Assembly (NCBI GenBank): GCA_033980235.1
Contig: CM067059.1
Location: forward strand, 15,510,100-15,574,099
Direction: 5' to 3'
DNA from: Diadema setosum
Lineage: Eukaryota; Echinodermata; Echinoidea; Diadematoida; Diadematidae
DNA: 64,000 nucleotides
The translations under genes were made by a program, and so were the position numbers. Below the pieces are notes generated by a model, which made no database searches, was not told the DNA's origin, and saw nothing but the letters and a program-made list of their open reading frames with translations. This document shows, one piece after another, positions 12,237-26,028 of this stretch (the first letter of the stretch is position 1; each line of letters begins with the position of its first letter).

Positions 12237-15200
12237 AATAATTATATAGAAACCAACCTAGGGATATTGCATTGTTACAAGTAAGCCGCAGGTAAGCGTA
12301 CCATTTCCAAGTTTCACAGCCGTACTACTACATTGTATTCTGCATTCATAATGTATGCATTTCAATTACATGCAGTAAAATGCACATGAACTGCAAAATC
12401 GTATTTGTCTGCTTGTAGTACACTAACTTACAAATGGCTATGATAAATATGTTGGAAGATATGATTAAATACGTAAAAACATGAAAAAATGAATGAAAAC
12501 GCAATGAATACATTGATAAATAAATGCCTCCAATAAGAAATCATCATGAAATTACAATGACATGAGTTATTAACAAAGTCCATGCACATACATGTAAATG
12601 CATTTCTGTGCTGTTAACCCTTGACGAATGTGAAGCAAATGTATTTCATAATGAGCAGATAGAATTCCACACAAAATAAGGCATAGTGTGGCTGACTTCA
12701 TGGCCTTCACATGTCTCCTACACCCTGACTTAAACAGTGCATCCTCCATATCAATTTACTTTTCCAGCTACTGACAATATGATTTACACCCACATACGAT
12801 ATGTCCTGAAAATTACACAGAAAGATATCAAAATTGATTTCATTTAACGTCTAATGAAATTCCTGTTGTAACAATCCAAGCAGATAAATAGTGGAAATCA
12901 TATATATTTTCAGCATTAAATATACATAGAGCTAACCATGCTGGATAAATATTCTTCTCAATCACACTCATACAATACATTCATACTATATGCATTCATT
13001 TGCAATTCAGATAGAGATACCAGTAATGTCATAGCAGATATCCTGCTAATTAACACTGTCCCTATTGGAATTAAGGCTACATTTTACAGTACGGTATCCA
13101 AAATTATTTTGCCCCAGTGTGATGCAACTGCTGAGTAAAAAACAAAAACAAATAAAACAAACATTTGATTTGCCTTAATCAGAAACATGCACTCAAAGTA
13201 TTACTTCTTTTCTTCCCCTCTTGTTATACATATATATGACTATGAAAATGAAGGCCGTTTGCATGTCGTCTCCAATGTATATTACCAGCAAATCTCCTAT
13301 ATATCTACACACACATTGAGTTAAATCCTCTCTACACTTTCTAACTGCAGACTGCAGATACAGTAGTCGAGGAATGCAGAGAAAAAGGTAGGAATGCAGC
13401 ATAACAAGGAAGCATAATCGTGGCAGCCACTACGTTGAATGATCTATAGCATTGTCACGAACCGGCACACATGAAAATCTCTGTGGCTTTCTCGCACTGT
13501 TGGAAATGGAAATGATCTACACAAGCAAGACCAACCATTTTTTTTTTTTCATCTTATAAAAGTGGAATAGGATGAAAAATGACTTTGATATTAGTTCTGG
13601 TAAAAGAGAGAGAAGAGAATACCTGGCATACTGTCGGCTGAGAAGCAGAAGGGCTTTACTGCAATGGGGGGAGGGGGGGGGGGGTACAGAATTATTGATA
13701 TCCTGTTGTAGAGCTCGATCTCCTCTACATTATGGTGCCAATTTTAAATCATAATCAATTTCAGGAAAATGTCAAAAATTAACCACAAGCTTGCTATTTT
13801 ACCCTACATTTGGAACAAGGCTCATAAATCTACCCTATTTTGATTAAATACATTTTTTATTTCATAATAATTGATTGTTTAGTCTTCTTACTGCTCAAAT
13901 CTTAGAACGTGATAGCACCCTTTGTTATTAGCTGATGATACTGTAGCTACAGGTGACTTCTCCCTCCTCCCTCCCCTAACAAAAAACAAACAAACAAACA
14001 CACACACCACTATATAAGTTGTTATTTTCACATAGATTTTTGTGAACGAGGAGATAATAGACACTTTCGCAAGATGTTGTTTTTGCGAATTGACATCAAG
14101 GCTTTCCTCAGTGCACTATTACCCTAGTGCATGTCGACATGTCGTTGAAATAAATAATTTCAGTACCAAATATGTAAGAATTCAACGATTTATAGATTGT
14201 GGATGGAAAAAAAAATAACTTGAGCATCATTAAGAACTCTGATTTTGCTGAAGAATCAGATAACAAAATTAAATAGTACATGTGAAATTGTACAAATATT
14301 TCTGAATTGTAGTTAAGGACAGGTACTTTGATGAGGATCGGAGGATTGAGGATTGTGCCTGTCACACATCGCCTTTGTGCAGGAACTATGAAAATCACAT
14401 ATGATTATACTGGACTGCCCCCAACTATCCATCACTCCCAGCACATTTGCCTAATATTGAGACATCACGACCGCAATTCAGTAGTGCTTGGTTGTATGGG
14501 AAGCTGATACATCATCTGTTATGAAGTCATGAAATGAAAATTCAACTACAACAAAGATAGTTAGGCATATAACAGAGGACAAATACGGTGATATCCGGTT
14601 GCTGTACAAGTAAGGGTTACGATTTAAAAAAGAAAAAAAAAAAAGCTCTGCATTGTGTTATTCAGTAATGAAGTTGGTAGTTTTGATTGCATTGTGGTGA
14701 TTTTACACTAGCTCAATAAAGGAGGAAGTGAAGATACATGTATGCAGCTAATTTGTTACCTGTGCCCACACACAGGGAATGTACAACAAACTCATGTCTT
14801 TTCCACAAAGTAAACATGACTGTTTCAATAAGCCATGTGCAGTCAATAGCATCCTGAGTCAATTTTGTTTGGAGACAATAGTCTTCTTTAAGAAAGGTCT
14901 CTTCTATCTTTTTTATCCATGAAAAGTTGACCCATAGCAACAACCACTCCAAATCTATTTTGACTTTATTATCTAGCAAAATCAAACAAAGTAAACATAA
15001 TCAAAACAGACACATAACAAATACTGAAAAGAAGCTTGATCAAAACTGCAAACAGTGAGAATGTCATGGCAATCTGATTGTTCATATATTTCTATATATC
15101 AGAGTAATTTTGGTCACAATATTAGAAGCAAATTAGTGCATGATATCATCATTTTATAAGTCTCTCATCAGCTAATTTGTGCACTAGATTTGATGTCAGT

Positions 15201-16946
15201 GTTTAAATTGTAATGCTTTACAGTTATCTTTATAGAGCAGTATGATGTTGCATAGCACATTGCAATATTCTTTGGGGTGGTACAGGTCGTATCTTTGCCA
15301 TAATATTGTATCATATCAGTCTGAAGTCCACATACAGTCAATTGTGATCTGTGATAACCCTGATTATCTTGTCCAAGTGTCTCCACCTGGCTATTTGTGT
15401 TTGAAAGTTACACTAAGTAAACATTTTTTTTTTTATAAATCAAATCCTAAAATGCAAATGTGAAGTCAGTGACAGCTGGATGTTGGAGGAAATAATGATA
15501 ACACAGCTGTTGGTGTTTGTTATGATTGGGTAAACAAACATTCACCTATTATTGGCTGCATTTATCAACTTTTCCATGTTTGAAAAGCATTTCAATGCCC
15601 ACTATCAAAACATGTTTGCAAACGCCTTTCAGACTGCCAGTCTGAAATTGTTGCATGTATCAATTCTGTCGTGAGTCAATTGGGAGGCCTTGTTACTGCA
15701 CAGCTCCATTTCGCAGTTTGACCCGAGGAACAGAAATGTGTAGTGGGCAGTGGTTGGCGTGGACAGGTCTGAGCTAGAAACGCATTTCAGAACAGCTTTG
15801 CATTTATCAACTCTTTCCATGTTTCAGAAACATGTTTCTAACCCCACAATCAAAACAGCTTCTAGCATATATCAACTGCCCAAAACTACCTAAAGTTGTT
15901 CGGAAACCTAATTCTGTGCCAGAAGTGAGTTGATAAAAGCACCCACAGAATAATGAATGTAATATTTTAAACATCTGAAACTGGCAGAAATGTCAAATTT
16001 AAAATGTGATACCTGGCAATAATTTGTATTACCAATCTTATTGTTGTCATTAACTCCATCATTGAAAGATGTCTCTTAAAGATCAACATACATTAGATCA
16101 TCCAGTCCCATCCTAGAACTCAGACTTCTAATATTTTTTCTGAGGATTCTCGCTGCCACAAGCAACACCACTTTTTAAAGTGTCCGCACTCACTAGGCAG
16201 CATCCAGATCGTTCGAATAACATCTCAGCTGCTGTGGTGCAGTTTGAAGTGCTCTGACTACAAAGGGACTACCTTCCAACTTCTATGACCACCATGACTA
16301 TTATTATCATTACCATTATTATTATCATCATTACTATCATAAAAATTTTATTATTTTACACACAATGTACCTGGTATATTATCTTGGGCAGAGTTCAACA
16401 TGCACTATTTCTGGAGGAAACTCAAACAGCAGGACAATTTTATATGCATGACACAACCAAAACACATTAATCTGGTGATATCCGAGCAACATGAACACAC
16501 TGCCATTTTGAGCTTTCAAAAGTGACCCCCAAGGGAGATCCACATTGACACTTTGAAAAGGCTGGCTGAGCACTGTTTTTTCAAACATTGCAACAAACTT
16601 TCACTAGTATTGATGCAGATAATTTGCTGCTTTCTTTAAGAATAGCTTGTTCTCTGCAGTTAAATTTTCTTTGACTTTACAGACAGTGAGTTACAATAAT
16701 GTGATGCCGCAACAAACAGAAGCCTATGGTGGATCTGACCTGTATTCATCATGTTCAGTTTTGCTCATCTCCATGATGCGTACTGATAGGTTGTAATACC
16801 AAGAGTGAACAAGCCAGTATATCACTCTAACAAAATGGGGCTTACATATTAAACTGTTTTTCCTACCCTACGGATACTAGCTCATAGTGAAGATATCTTT
16901 AAGAGAGTGTAGCTTCTGAAAACAAGAACAAAATATATTACACAAC

Positions 16947-17512
16947 TTAAAGGACAAGTTCGTCTTCATAAATGTAAGGATTGAGAGAATGCAGCAATAT
17001 AGTAGAACACATCAGTGAAAGTTTGAGGAAAATTGGACAATCGATGCAAAAGTTATGAGTTTTTAAAATTTTTGTGTTGGAACCGCTGGATGAGGAGACT
17101 ACTACAGCTTGTGATATCATATACGTACAACAGTATAAAGAAAATGTAAAGAAGATTAAACATATTTTCATTTTTTTTCGCATAATAAAAGAGCACTTGA
17201 CTTGCCGCTTTCTAAAGGCAGGGAGAATAATATTACCCATAACATATGTCGGTAACGAGTCAAGGGAATGTGTACTTTTTCAAAAGATGAAATTTCGTGA
17301 AATTCTCTTTATATTTTCTTTACATTGTTGTACGCATGTCACATCATACACTGCAGTAGTCTTCTCATCCAGCGGTTACTGCACAAAAACTTCAAAAATT
17401 CATAACTTTTCAACGGATTGTCTGATTTTCCTCAAACTTTCAATGATGTGTTCTACTAATATTGCTACATTCTCTCAATCCTTATGTTTATGAAGGTGAA
17501 CTTGTCCTTTAA
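16947..17512. mobile_element. Long-inverted-repeat MITE, TTAA ends (566 bp)
   Basis: Both arms are well over 150 bp. The left arm starts TTAAAGGACAAGTTCGTC and continues through AAGGATTGAGAGAATG; the right arm is its complement with scattered mismatches. The two ORFs inside (16947-17240 minus, 17074-17493 plus) arise from the arms and are not genes. The TTAA at both ends matches the pattern of the 1171 family, but the arm sequence differs. Confidence 0.85.
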
Positions 17513-18278
17513 CTGGGTTATGTACCAAGGGAGTACTACCAATTCCTTCTCGCCTAGTACATCTTTGGTTAAATACCAATGTCAGGAAGACATGCTTACA
17601 GCATATGCGATTTAGTTTACAATGTGTGTGTAAGATCAACATGTTGACAATCAGTGAGTGAATATATGACATTTCTTTTGGAGACTGCATAAAAATATTT
17701 TAGTCCCAAATACTTACACTCATGATGGTAGCTTTAAATGTACATGGTCTTCACCAAGATTGTGAAGTTTTTCCTTCAAATCTTCTTCAAGTTTCTCCCT
17801 AGCACATTTAATTTAGTGCCTCAAGAGTTTCAATGGCGAATGAACATACATGTTACTTGTAAGGTGAGCATATTCAGATTTTTATGCTGTTGGCAAAAAG
17901 CCATTACACTTAGTTCTCACAATGGAAATCAACTTCTGATCGAGACAAGAAGTTCAACTAATGACGGCAATTGAGACAAGAGTTCTCACAAAACAGTCCC
18001 ATGCCCTGCACATACCATATCATATTTATTTTTTATTTGATAAGTGAGATGACGATAGGTTTCGTAGGCATAAAACATCTGTATTAATTACTTTTGATTC
18101 TCATGTGCCGCTTAATTATGCAGGGGATCCGGAATAAGAGCAGCCATAACTGTAAGTGTACACTGGTTGTTTGCTTCAGGGGTGATTTGAATCTCCGTCA
18201 TCCCATCTCTAGGGATGCGGTCTCTATGGCACTTGCCTGTAGGGCAAGACTGATGATCCTCATGATTTATTTTAACTG

Positions 18279-18286
18279 TGACGTCA
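18279..18286. promoter_or_regulatory. Full CRE palindrome TGACGTCA
   Basis: It lies in a locally GC-richer 200-bp patch (about 18120-18310) with short ORFs on both strands. This may be a regulatory element or old repeat. Confidence 0.35.
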
Positions 18287-20625
18287 CGAATGAGCAACAA
18301 TGCCACTTAATACCCTGCTGTACCCTCCACTATGTAACACTGATTCGGTAGATAAAGATTATCAGTATGTGTTCTGCAGTTTTGAATGTCAATATCTTAC
18401 TGGAAATCTGTATGGTGAATCAGTATGTTTGCGTCTGCGTTTCTGTCTTCGTGCGTATAGACCTATTCCTGTCCGAGATTTTTTCTGATTCTGAAACAAT
18501 TTAAAAGCAAACTGTACTTATTATGACCATATAAGAAATATTATTACCTTGATAATGTACTACTACTAATATAGCAAATAACAAAATCTACAATAGTAAT
18601 CAAAATAATTGCAAATTGATAACACTATCAATAATAAAGAGAAGAACATCCACATAAAAACAAAAACAAAACAGCACTTAAAGCCCCAATGGCATTGAAA
18701 TATCATCTTTTTTTTTTCAATATAGTCATCATTTCTGTCACTATTCATGAAATTATAGATGGAGACAGTGGTGGGTGGTAGCATGGTAACATGTCCATGG
18801 GATACACATTGTTGATTTACAATTTTCAGCTCTGTGACATTGTAAAATAATATGCCAGATACCATGGGATCATCATGTTTGATGAATGATCAGAAATGAC
18901 AGGCATGAACAAAGTTTCTACTCAGACAGTCAAATCAATCAGTATCTAAACAGTGTAAATGACCTCAGCTATGTTGGATTACAGTATATACAGTGAGTGA
19001 ACATGAAACGGGAATAATAATAATAACAATCAATATTTATATAATGCCTTTTCAAAATATATTCAAACAAATTAATGATAAATAAAGAAGTATTACTTTC
19101 AGAACATTTTTTTTTTCTTTTAATTGATCTGTGTTAATAACTACAGACTGGATTTTTAAGGGAGACTGTTCCAAGATTGCAGTGCTGCAACAATAAAGAT
19201 ACAATGTTTGGCTGTTGTTTGGTTTCTTGGGAGTGTCAAGTACTTCACGTCAGAGGAAGTCTGCCATAGCATTTGAAGAATACTTTTCTCTCCTCCTTGA
19301 GGTCTTAGCTTACCAAAGAAAGACTTAAGATGATATTCATGGCATATCAAGTGCTAACACTTTTATTTTCTATTCGTAATCACTCTAGAGGCAAGAACTT
19401 TCATAATGAATTCTACTGAATGAACAAGATATGATTAAAAGTAGTTCTGAGGAAGCAGTGAAAGACCCACGAATTCATAGGCTTTACATGAAATGCCTAA
19501 ATATACTTTTGTCAATGGTTTACATACAACAGCTGCTGTCACATTTAGACTCATCATCATAAGACTAAAGACTCATCATTTATAAACATTTCTTCTCAAC
19601 CAATAAGAAATGGGAAACTGGTATTACAATTGTATATTTCCTTTTTTGCTATAAATGTTTAATGGTTTATTGTCTTCAATACTAGTTTCATAGGTACATA
19701 CATAAGAAAGAACTTCTGTTGTTTCCTTGCTAATAATCCATACTATAACAGCAAGTCATTTTCAAACACAAAACTTAATTACTCACTTTACAAAATCCAA
19801 ATAAATACCTTATTTTAATGTTAGAAGTCCATAATGTTCATTTTGAATATTTTACATTATATCTAATTTCCTTTGCATGAGATTTCCTTTGTGAAATGCA
19901 GTGTATACAAGTCAGTATCTGATTGACTTGATACAAATCTACTATGAAAGTGCAGTGAAAGTTCTCTTACAGTATTATTCTGGAATCTCAGTTATGGCTC
20001 ATTCATAAGAGCTTGAAAAATAACAGGAAAAAGAAAGAAAGAAAATAGAGTAGTTGTAACATACACAAGTCTGCTGTTGAAGTAAATGTTTTCCCCCCAC
20101 GTTAGCATGCATATCTTCATCAGACTTTGGACTTTGTTCTTAATTCTGGCATGCCATTTTCAAATATGTAGCAGTCTTTACAGAATGAAAATAATAGAAG
20201 TTAGGATGGCAGAGGGTACAGGTTTTTTTTCCCCTTAATTTTGAGCAAAAGAAAAAAGAAAAAAGAGAATGTGTATGTCTTTGTTTAAACATTCAACACT
20301 GACATGCTTGGCTGGCTTATTTTCTTTGCCCAACTTTTGTTGAAATTCTCCCTGAACCCCAATGTCGTCCATTGGCTCATATTTACATTGTGGCACACTT
20401 TGACTACGACGTGTGTGGGTGGCATGCCATTCAAATATTCGGAAAACATCACAACACATATAAACTCATTGCTTAAGCCACGTGTGCCTACCTCATGTTA
20501 TTTGTTGTTGTTCTGTTGCAATTATCTATTAAAAATGACTTTTACAGGCTAGGGAAGACTTGTAGTTGGTAAATTATCAACAAATAAACATGATTTTAAA
20601 AGCATCTTTGCACCCCTCCTCCTCC

Positions 20626-20652
20626 TCCCCCCCCCCCCCCCCCCCTCCCCCC
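20626..20652. repeat. Poly-C run with one T interruption
   Basis: CTCCTCCTCC leads into about 20 C, then CCCCCCGC and an A-rich stretch. Confidence 0.9.
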
Positions 20653-22904
20653 GCAAAAAAAAAAAGAAAAAAGAAAAAAATGTGAAAGTTGTGAGCTGGA
20701 GATGATATCAGCTCTAGCAAGGCACATACTTACCAGGGATACAAGGAATAAGCATCAGCCACAGCTCAGGCACAAACATACAGTTGGCAAACATAAATTA
20801 GTTATGATAGCAAGCACCTCATGCACAGGGGCCAGCACTGCATCTACCTGTGTTACATAATAACATTAAGGAATTTATCATTTATACACAGCATCAACCC
20901 AGCAAGAGAGTGCGCAAATGTTGCCCTTCAGTGGAGCTGGTAGGAAGTGTTGACATTCACGAAATTGTGAAATTTGTTCACGAACAGTGGTATATCTGTC
21001 ATATAGCGAAAACAAAGTGCATGCCTGGCAGTACCCTTCAAACATCCATGTCCCTGAAAGTGTTATAACATAGTCAGAATACATCGTGTGTGTGGGCATG
21101 AAATACATGGATTGTGATAACTATTTGATATGATATTCCACAAAGCATTCCAGTAGTATTTACTCACAGTTCCACAATATATATCTCAATTTGGAGCTGT
21201 TCATGGATCTCTTTTGTTTTTTTTTCACATTACAGAATTTCTGGTCTTGCCCTGTAAACTGTGGCAATTCAGAAATTCATCTGGAAAGGACTCCAATAAT
21301 GTGGCACCATAATAAAGACACTGGTGTAATACAAATCTACACACTCACTCCTTCTGCCATTTTCTCTGTACGCTCAATTGATATTCTCCCTGCACTCCAC
21401 AGCCTCAACTTCAATGAAGGTTGCACACATCATTTCAAGATACCCAGACTCAGTTTCCCTCAGCAACAACTTACATGGTTTGACTGGTATTGATGAGAAG
21501 GCTGATCGTCGCAAACACATGCACAAAATGCTCACATCTTGCAGATTTTTTTTTTTTCCAGTGTAATGGTAGTATCAACTCTGAAATTATTCTGTGAGGC
21601 ATGGCATTAACATTTTCCAAGAAAAAAACACAATCAAACCTTCATCCTATCTCTTGCTAGCTTTTTTGCATTTCATTTATATTCGTAATGTCTCACAATA
21701 CATTCTTCCAGATATTTTCATCTGATTTTGTTTAAAATTTCAATTGTCTTTTTTTAAGAGCATTGGTGGGATAAGATAGATCAATTCACTATCAAAATCA
21801 TAGCTTTTTTCTTTTGGGGACCTAGTCATGTGCTATTCCCTATTCCTACTGCACGCATTCCAATACTACCAAAAAAAAAAAAAAAAAAAAAAATCTGAAC
21901 ATATCAACAGTTGCTTTATGAGGCAAATTTGGAAGTACTGAGGTAAGTTTCCTGGTTGTCAGGAACAACATTTGTTAGAAATTTGTGCATGAAATTCTGA
22001 GGTTAGTAATAGTATTAAGAAGAGTTTTATTACTTTCTTCTCGGCTTCCTCTTTCCTTACAAAATGATGATGATCCAATCTTTGTTGTCACACAGATGGT
22101 CAGTGCAGGTAAAAAAAAACAACATACTGCACCCATTAAAGGGAGACAGTCATCAGCTATTATGGTTCTTTGAATTGATCGTGATTTGCTGCCCAGTGCT
22201 GTACATTCAAAAACCTCGACTAGCGCAGGCCTACTAAAATGGAAATGCCCATCAGCGAATATGTGCACCAAAGCATACGCATCACAGGCAATGGTAAATT
22301 CCAGTCAAACAAAATTCTCCGCTCACCTGTGTGCCGCATATAAAGCCATATAATACACAATTTGTTACTGGGATTATGAAACAAGCGCTTGAGATGTACA
22401 TACAATGCTCCAGATCCAACGGAGCGAACTTTGCACCAGGCTCAAGCAGTCAGAAACTGACAGCAAATTCTTTGTTGTTCCCTGCGAGTTTTTCACAGAT
22501 ATGAACTCCCATGTTCTACTAAATGTGTGCAAGTGAACACATATGGCTACGCATTCAAGACTGTCAGTCTTTAGCTCTGTCATTACCACCAAGCGACTTT
22601 ACTGCATACGACATCACTGGCACTTCAAAGTGAAGTGGTCTAGAGAGGTTAATATCCTGCATAATGGCACACAGTGGTTCATCAGATTCTAAAGCACTCT
22701 ACAGGAAAGCTACTGCTGCTACTGACAAAATATGGTATAAGTCCTCATGAAGGAGTAAGGTACAGGTATTTCTTGTAAGTTATTTTACTGTACATACTCA
22801 CTTCTTTTGATTTTATAACAACATGAATAACATAGAGGAAATCATGAGGCAAATAGACTTTCCTGTAATCATACCAGCAAGTCAACACGTGTTGACAGGT
22901 ACAA

Positions 22905-23549
22905 CACCTGTATCATCTAAATAACGCCCCTCTTGAATCTGTTGAATCCGTGAAGTACTTAGGTGTAACCATTACTTCTGATTTGAAGTGGACCCAACAC
23001 ATCAATAATACTGTCAATAAAGCCAATAACATGCTTGCATTTCTAAAACGCAATCTTCGCATAAAATCTTCTGATGTTAAAGCCACAGCTTACAAAACGT
23101 TGGTTCGACCAATTGTTGAGTATGCTTCTACAGTTTGGGACCCATCCACCAAGAACCTAATCCACCAAGTGGAAATGGTCCAGAGAAGAGCTGCGCGATT
23201 CACTTTAAATCGCTACCATAACACCTCAAGTGTCACCAAAATGCTACAAGAACTTGATTGGACCACTCTGGAACAGCGCAGAGAAAATGACAGGCTAATT
23301 ATGATGTACAAAATACACAATAATCTTACTCCTCTTTCAGCACAGGACTATATTATCAAACAGGCTACTCAGTTAACGAGAGCCTCGCAACCACACTCCT
23401 ATCAGGTACCATATTCGAGAACTGAATCGCATCGCCATTCGTTCTTCCCAAGAACTGTAAGGAACTAGAATTCCCTGTCGTCAGACATTGTTTCTGCGCC
23501 ATCTGTGGGATCATTTCGAAACCGTCTAACGGTTGATCACAGTGGCTAG
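22905..23549 (+). pseudogene. Reverse transcriptase C-terminal remnant of a CR1/L2/Rex-like LINE
   Basis: The reading frame gives LNNAPLESVESVKYLGVTI, the classic KYLGV motif of the non-LTR reverse transcriptase thumb region, followed by an R..VEYAS.VWDP region and an RRAARF motif. It ends with SFFPRTVRN. The frame then meets TAG at 23466, where relatives usually have Trp in an R-E-W-N-S-L-P motif, and continues in frame as NSLSSDIVSAPSVGSF to a natural stop at 23549. The 5' part, including the catalytic YxDD region, is missing, as expected of a 5'-truncated insertion. It is not functional. Confidence 0.9.
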
Positions 23550-23682
23550 TTGTTTTCGTCAAATTTTCTATGTGCTTGTAAATATCTGTAAATAAATTGT
23601 ATTATAATGTAAATAGCACCAGTCTGCAAGAATCTTCAGGCTATTGAAGGAGGCAGACTTAACCAGAAGAAGAAGAAGAAGT
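22905..23682 (+). mobile_element. 5'-truncated non-LTR retrotransposon with short 3' UTR and AGA-repeat tail
   Basis: The reverse transcriptase remnant is followed by about 115 bp of 3' UTR ending in (AGA)n at 23665-23682. A short 3' microsatellite tail instead of poly-A is typical of CR1/L2-type elements. It lies antisense to the host ITPK transcript. The exact 5' boundary is uncertain and no target duplication was found. Confidence 0.8.
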
Positions 23683-24895
23683 CTATGAACTTGGGTTCCT
23701 ACAAGTGTTTCAGTCTTTCTGATTATAAAATGGATGATGTACTGTATGAAAAACCTGGAACTCGTCAACCTCCTGCAAACAACTTTTACTGTGCAGATTT
23801 AAATGTTGACAATCATTTTGGCAAGTAGTGGAAAACATATGATATGCTACAGGAGCCTATACGGTACATGATTCCTAAGATTCTCAGTATTTGATGGAGA
23901 TATTACAAGAAGATTTCACTTTCACTTTTTTTTTTCTTCATCCATATTCATCCAGGTTCAAATATTCATGCATCACACAAACACACGCTTGACAGTGATT
24001 CACCATGTGAATATAATAATCTCTCTCTCTCTCTCTACTGTTCTATTTTCTCAGCTATTAACAACAATGCCATCGAAGCACTTGCTATTTACTAAAGCAC
24101 CTGTGTGCAGATTGGTTCCAATCCATAACCAATGATGTGTTCAGGAAGGGAACCGTTTATAGCACATTAACAACTCTATTCAGCATAAATGACCTAATGG
24201 CATACTGCACACAGTCAGTCTGACACCACAGTGACAATTTAATATTATCGGTGTATTTAATCTAGTACAGTAGGTCATCACGACCTACCTGATGAGGGAA
24301 AACATGCCAAAGTAAACATGGCTGAACTTGGCTTGGATTAATCATTTACCAATCCGACTAGGCATGCTGGGCACTTGTTTGCCACTTTGGAATACAGAGC
24401 ACTGACATTCACTCCACATTGTGCTACTGAGTGAAAAGACTCTTTTTGCAAGTAGAGACTGCACTTATATTGACATATAATCCATGAGTCAGGCCTGTAC
24501 TATCCACTCTTTCGAGCTTTTTGGGTCAAAAAGTATACTCACTGTTTGTAATTTGTTTTCTTGTTGCTTATTCAGAAGGAAATATCCGTCCATAATAAAA
24601 AAAAAAATTCTAACAACTAAAATATAAAAGAAAAGATAAGTGTGACTAAATGATGCAATACATGTATACCACTGTCACAAGCATGAAAAATGAATCATTT
24701 GATTCGTCTGATTACAGCAGGTAAATGCCTATGGTGTAACTTCCTTAACTAATGACAGAGCTTTCTGTATTTGAAAAGTACCAACATACTACTGTAGAGG
24801 AAATAAAACTGCCAGCACATGTTAAAAAGACAAATTTGTGTTTGACATACTGGAATTGTGATTACCAAGCTATGGTATGCACCATGCTGCTAGGG

Positions 24896-25038
24896 TCCCC
24901 TTTGATTTTGCAATTACTTATTGCAGGGCTCCCTTGTAAAGCAGGCCTTTGTGGCACTGAATGGGACTACCCTGCTTTTAAAGAAGACTTAATAAAATAA
25001 AAATAAATAAAAATAAAATAAATAAAATTAACATAATT
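24896..25038 (+). repeat. Putative retroposon 3' end with AATAAA-type tail
   Basis: AGGGCTCCCTTGTAAAGCAGG...TGAATGGGACTACCCTGCTTTTAAAG followed by a long (AAATA)n tail resembles the 3' termini of non-LTR elements or their SINEs in marine invertebrates. The family call is from memory of such tails and there is no coding part. Confidence 0.4.
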
Positions 25039-25863
25039 AAAAAGGGTACCATTAAGACCTGCTTTTAAGGTTACCAATCCTTTAATCAGGCATGGGAGCA
25101 CACAGTAATGAACACAATAAGGCTAGCACACATCAAAATACAACTCACATCTATCAGATATAAATATAATATCAGGTGTGGTAGACATCAAGTTGAGTAA
25201 AGTTGATGTATAAAAAGAGTTTTCTCAATCACAGAGACTGATATAGTTGTGTGCTAGAAAAGGTATGGACATTAGACAGAGTTTAATACCACTTGAGGCT
25301 AGTGGTATTGTTAATGAGAGAGAAATTGCGAGAGAAACTGCATGCGTTTTACTCGATATGGTTAATACCCACAGCAAAACATTGTGCATGTTGAAGACAA
25401 GCAAAACTAACGTTGGATAGTGATAATGAGAGCACATTTATATGTATACATCATATGTGTTTTGCATTAGATAATGCTAAATGCTGGATACAGACATGAA
25501 TGGGCATTAACTACAGCGTTGCTATATCTTCTTACAAAAATATTCATGTCAGAATAATACTACATGCTTCTGGTTCAACAATGTATTCTTCTTTTTAAAT
25601 AGAAAAAAAATTGTGCATGTACATATGTTCATATATATACATTCGATAATTATGCTGGCATGCTGAGACTTTCCGTGTATAATCAGATTATATGTTTCTT
25701 TGAAAAAGAACACAAGGACATAAATTTCCTGGCAAATTCATGATCATTTTCTGTATTCTAACAAACAATTTAATTTGGATGGGGGAGGGAAAAGAATACT
25801 TATTCTGAAAATGGAAAATCCAGAGAATTCAACTTATGGGGAAAAATGGGCAAACACTCTTAC

Positions 25864-26028
25864 CGGTCCTTTCTGTGTAAGGGCCACCTTAGGAACGCAT
25901 TTCTCGCACATGCAGATCCTGGAGCATTCGTCCATCCAGGAATCATCACTGTCCGACTCGGTCGTCATTTCGCTCGAATTGTCTGACACCTCCATCATGT
26001 CCAGACTCTTGTTGGCGTTATCCTTCAT
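25864..26028 (-). CDS. ITPK: Alternative first coding exon of ITPK (short isoform, 55 codons)
   Basis: This exon encodes 55 residues beginning MKDNANKSLDMMEVSD and ending VALTQKGP at a strong donor, CCG|GTAAGAG. The ATG has A at -3 and C at -2/-1, a good context, and the frame upstream closes at a TGA after a few codons, so it is a genuine first-Met candidate. The middle is acidic and Ser-rich (ESDSDDSW near residues 24-31). It is followed by a compact cysteine group, C-x3-C-x-C-x2-C at residues 35, 39, 41 and 44, possibly metal-binding or palmitoylated. The donor is phase 0, the same as the 554-codon exon, so both can splice in frame to the kinase exon at 3647. Opposite-strand ORFs here are shadows. 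I regard it as an isoform-specific N-terminus driven by an internal promoter. Other readings are a cassette exon or the first exon of an unrelated nested gene. Confidence 0.6.

Larger units (their letters stand above)
6475..25863 (-). other. Large ITPK intron, proximal part
   Basis: No exon was recognised over 19 kb. Supported contents are listed separately: the AT-repeat hairpin at 10665, the inverted-repeat element at 16947, the LINE remnant at 22905, copy A of the dispersed repeat at 8212, a putative retroposon tail at 24896, CRE sites at 12060 and 18279, and a G-rich tract at 12187. The remaining ORFs are short, biased to AT codons and lack splice-site support. Confidence 0.55.

Noticed and set aside
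17074..17493. 139-codon plus-strand ORF
   Set aside because: It lies wholly inside the inverted-repeat element and reflects its arms.
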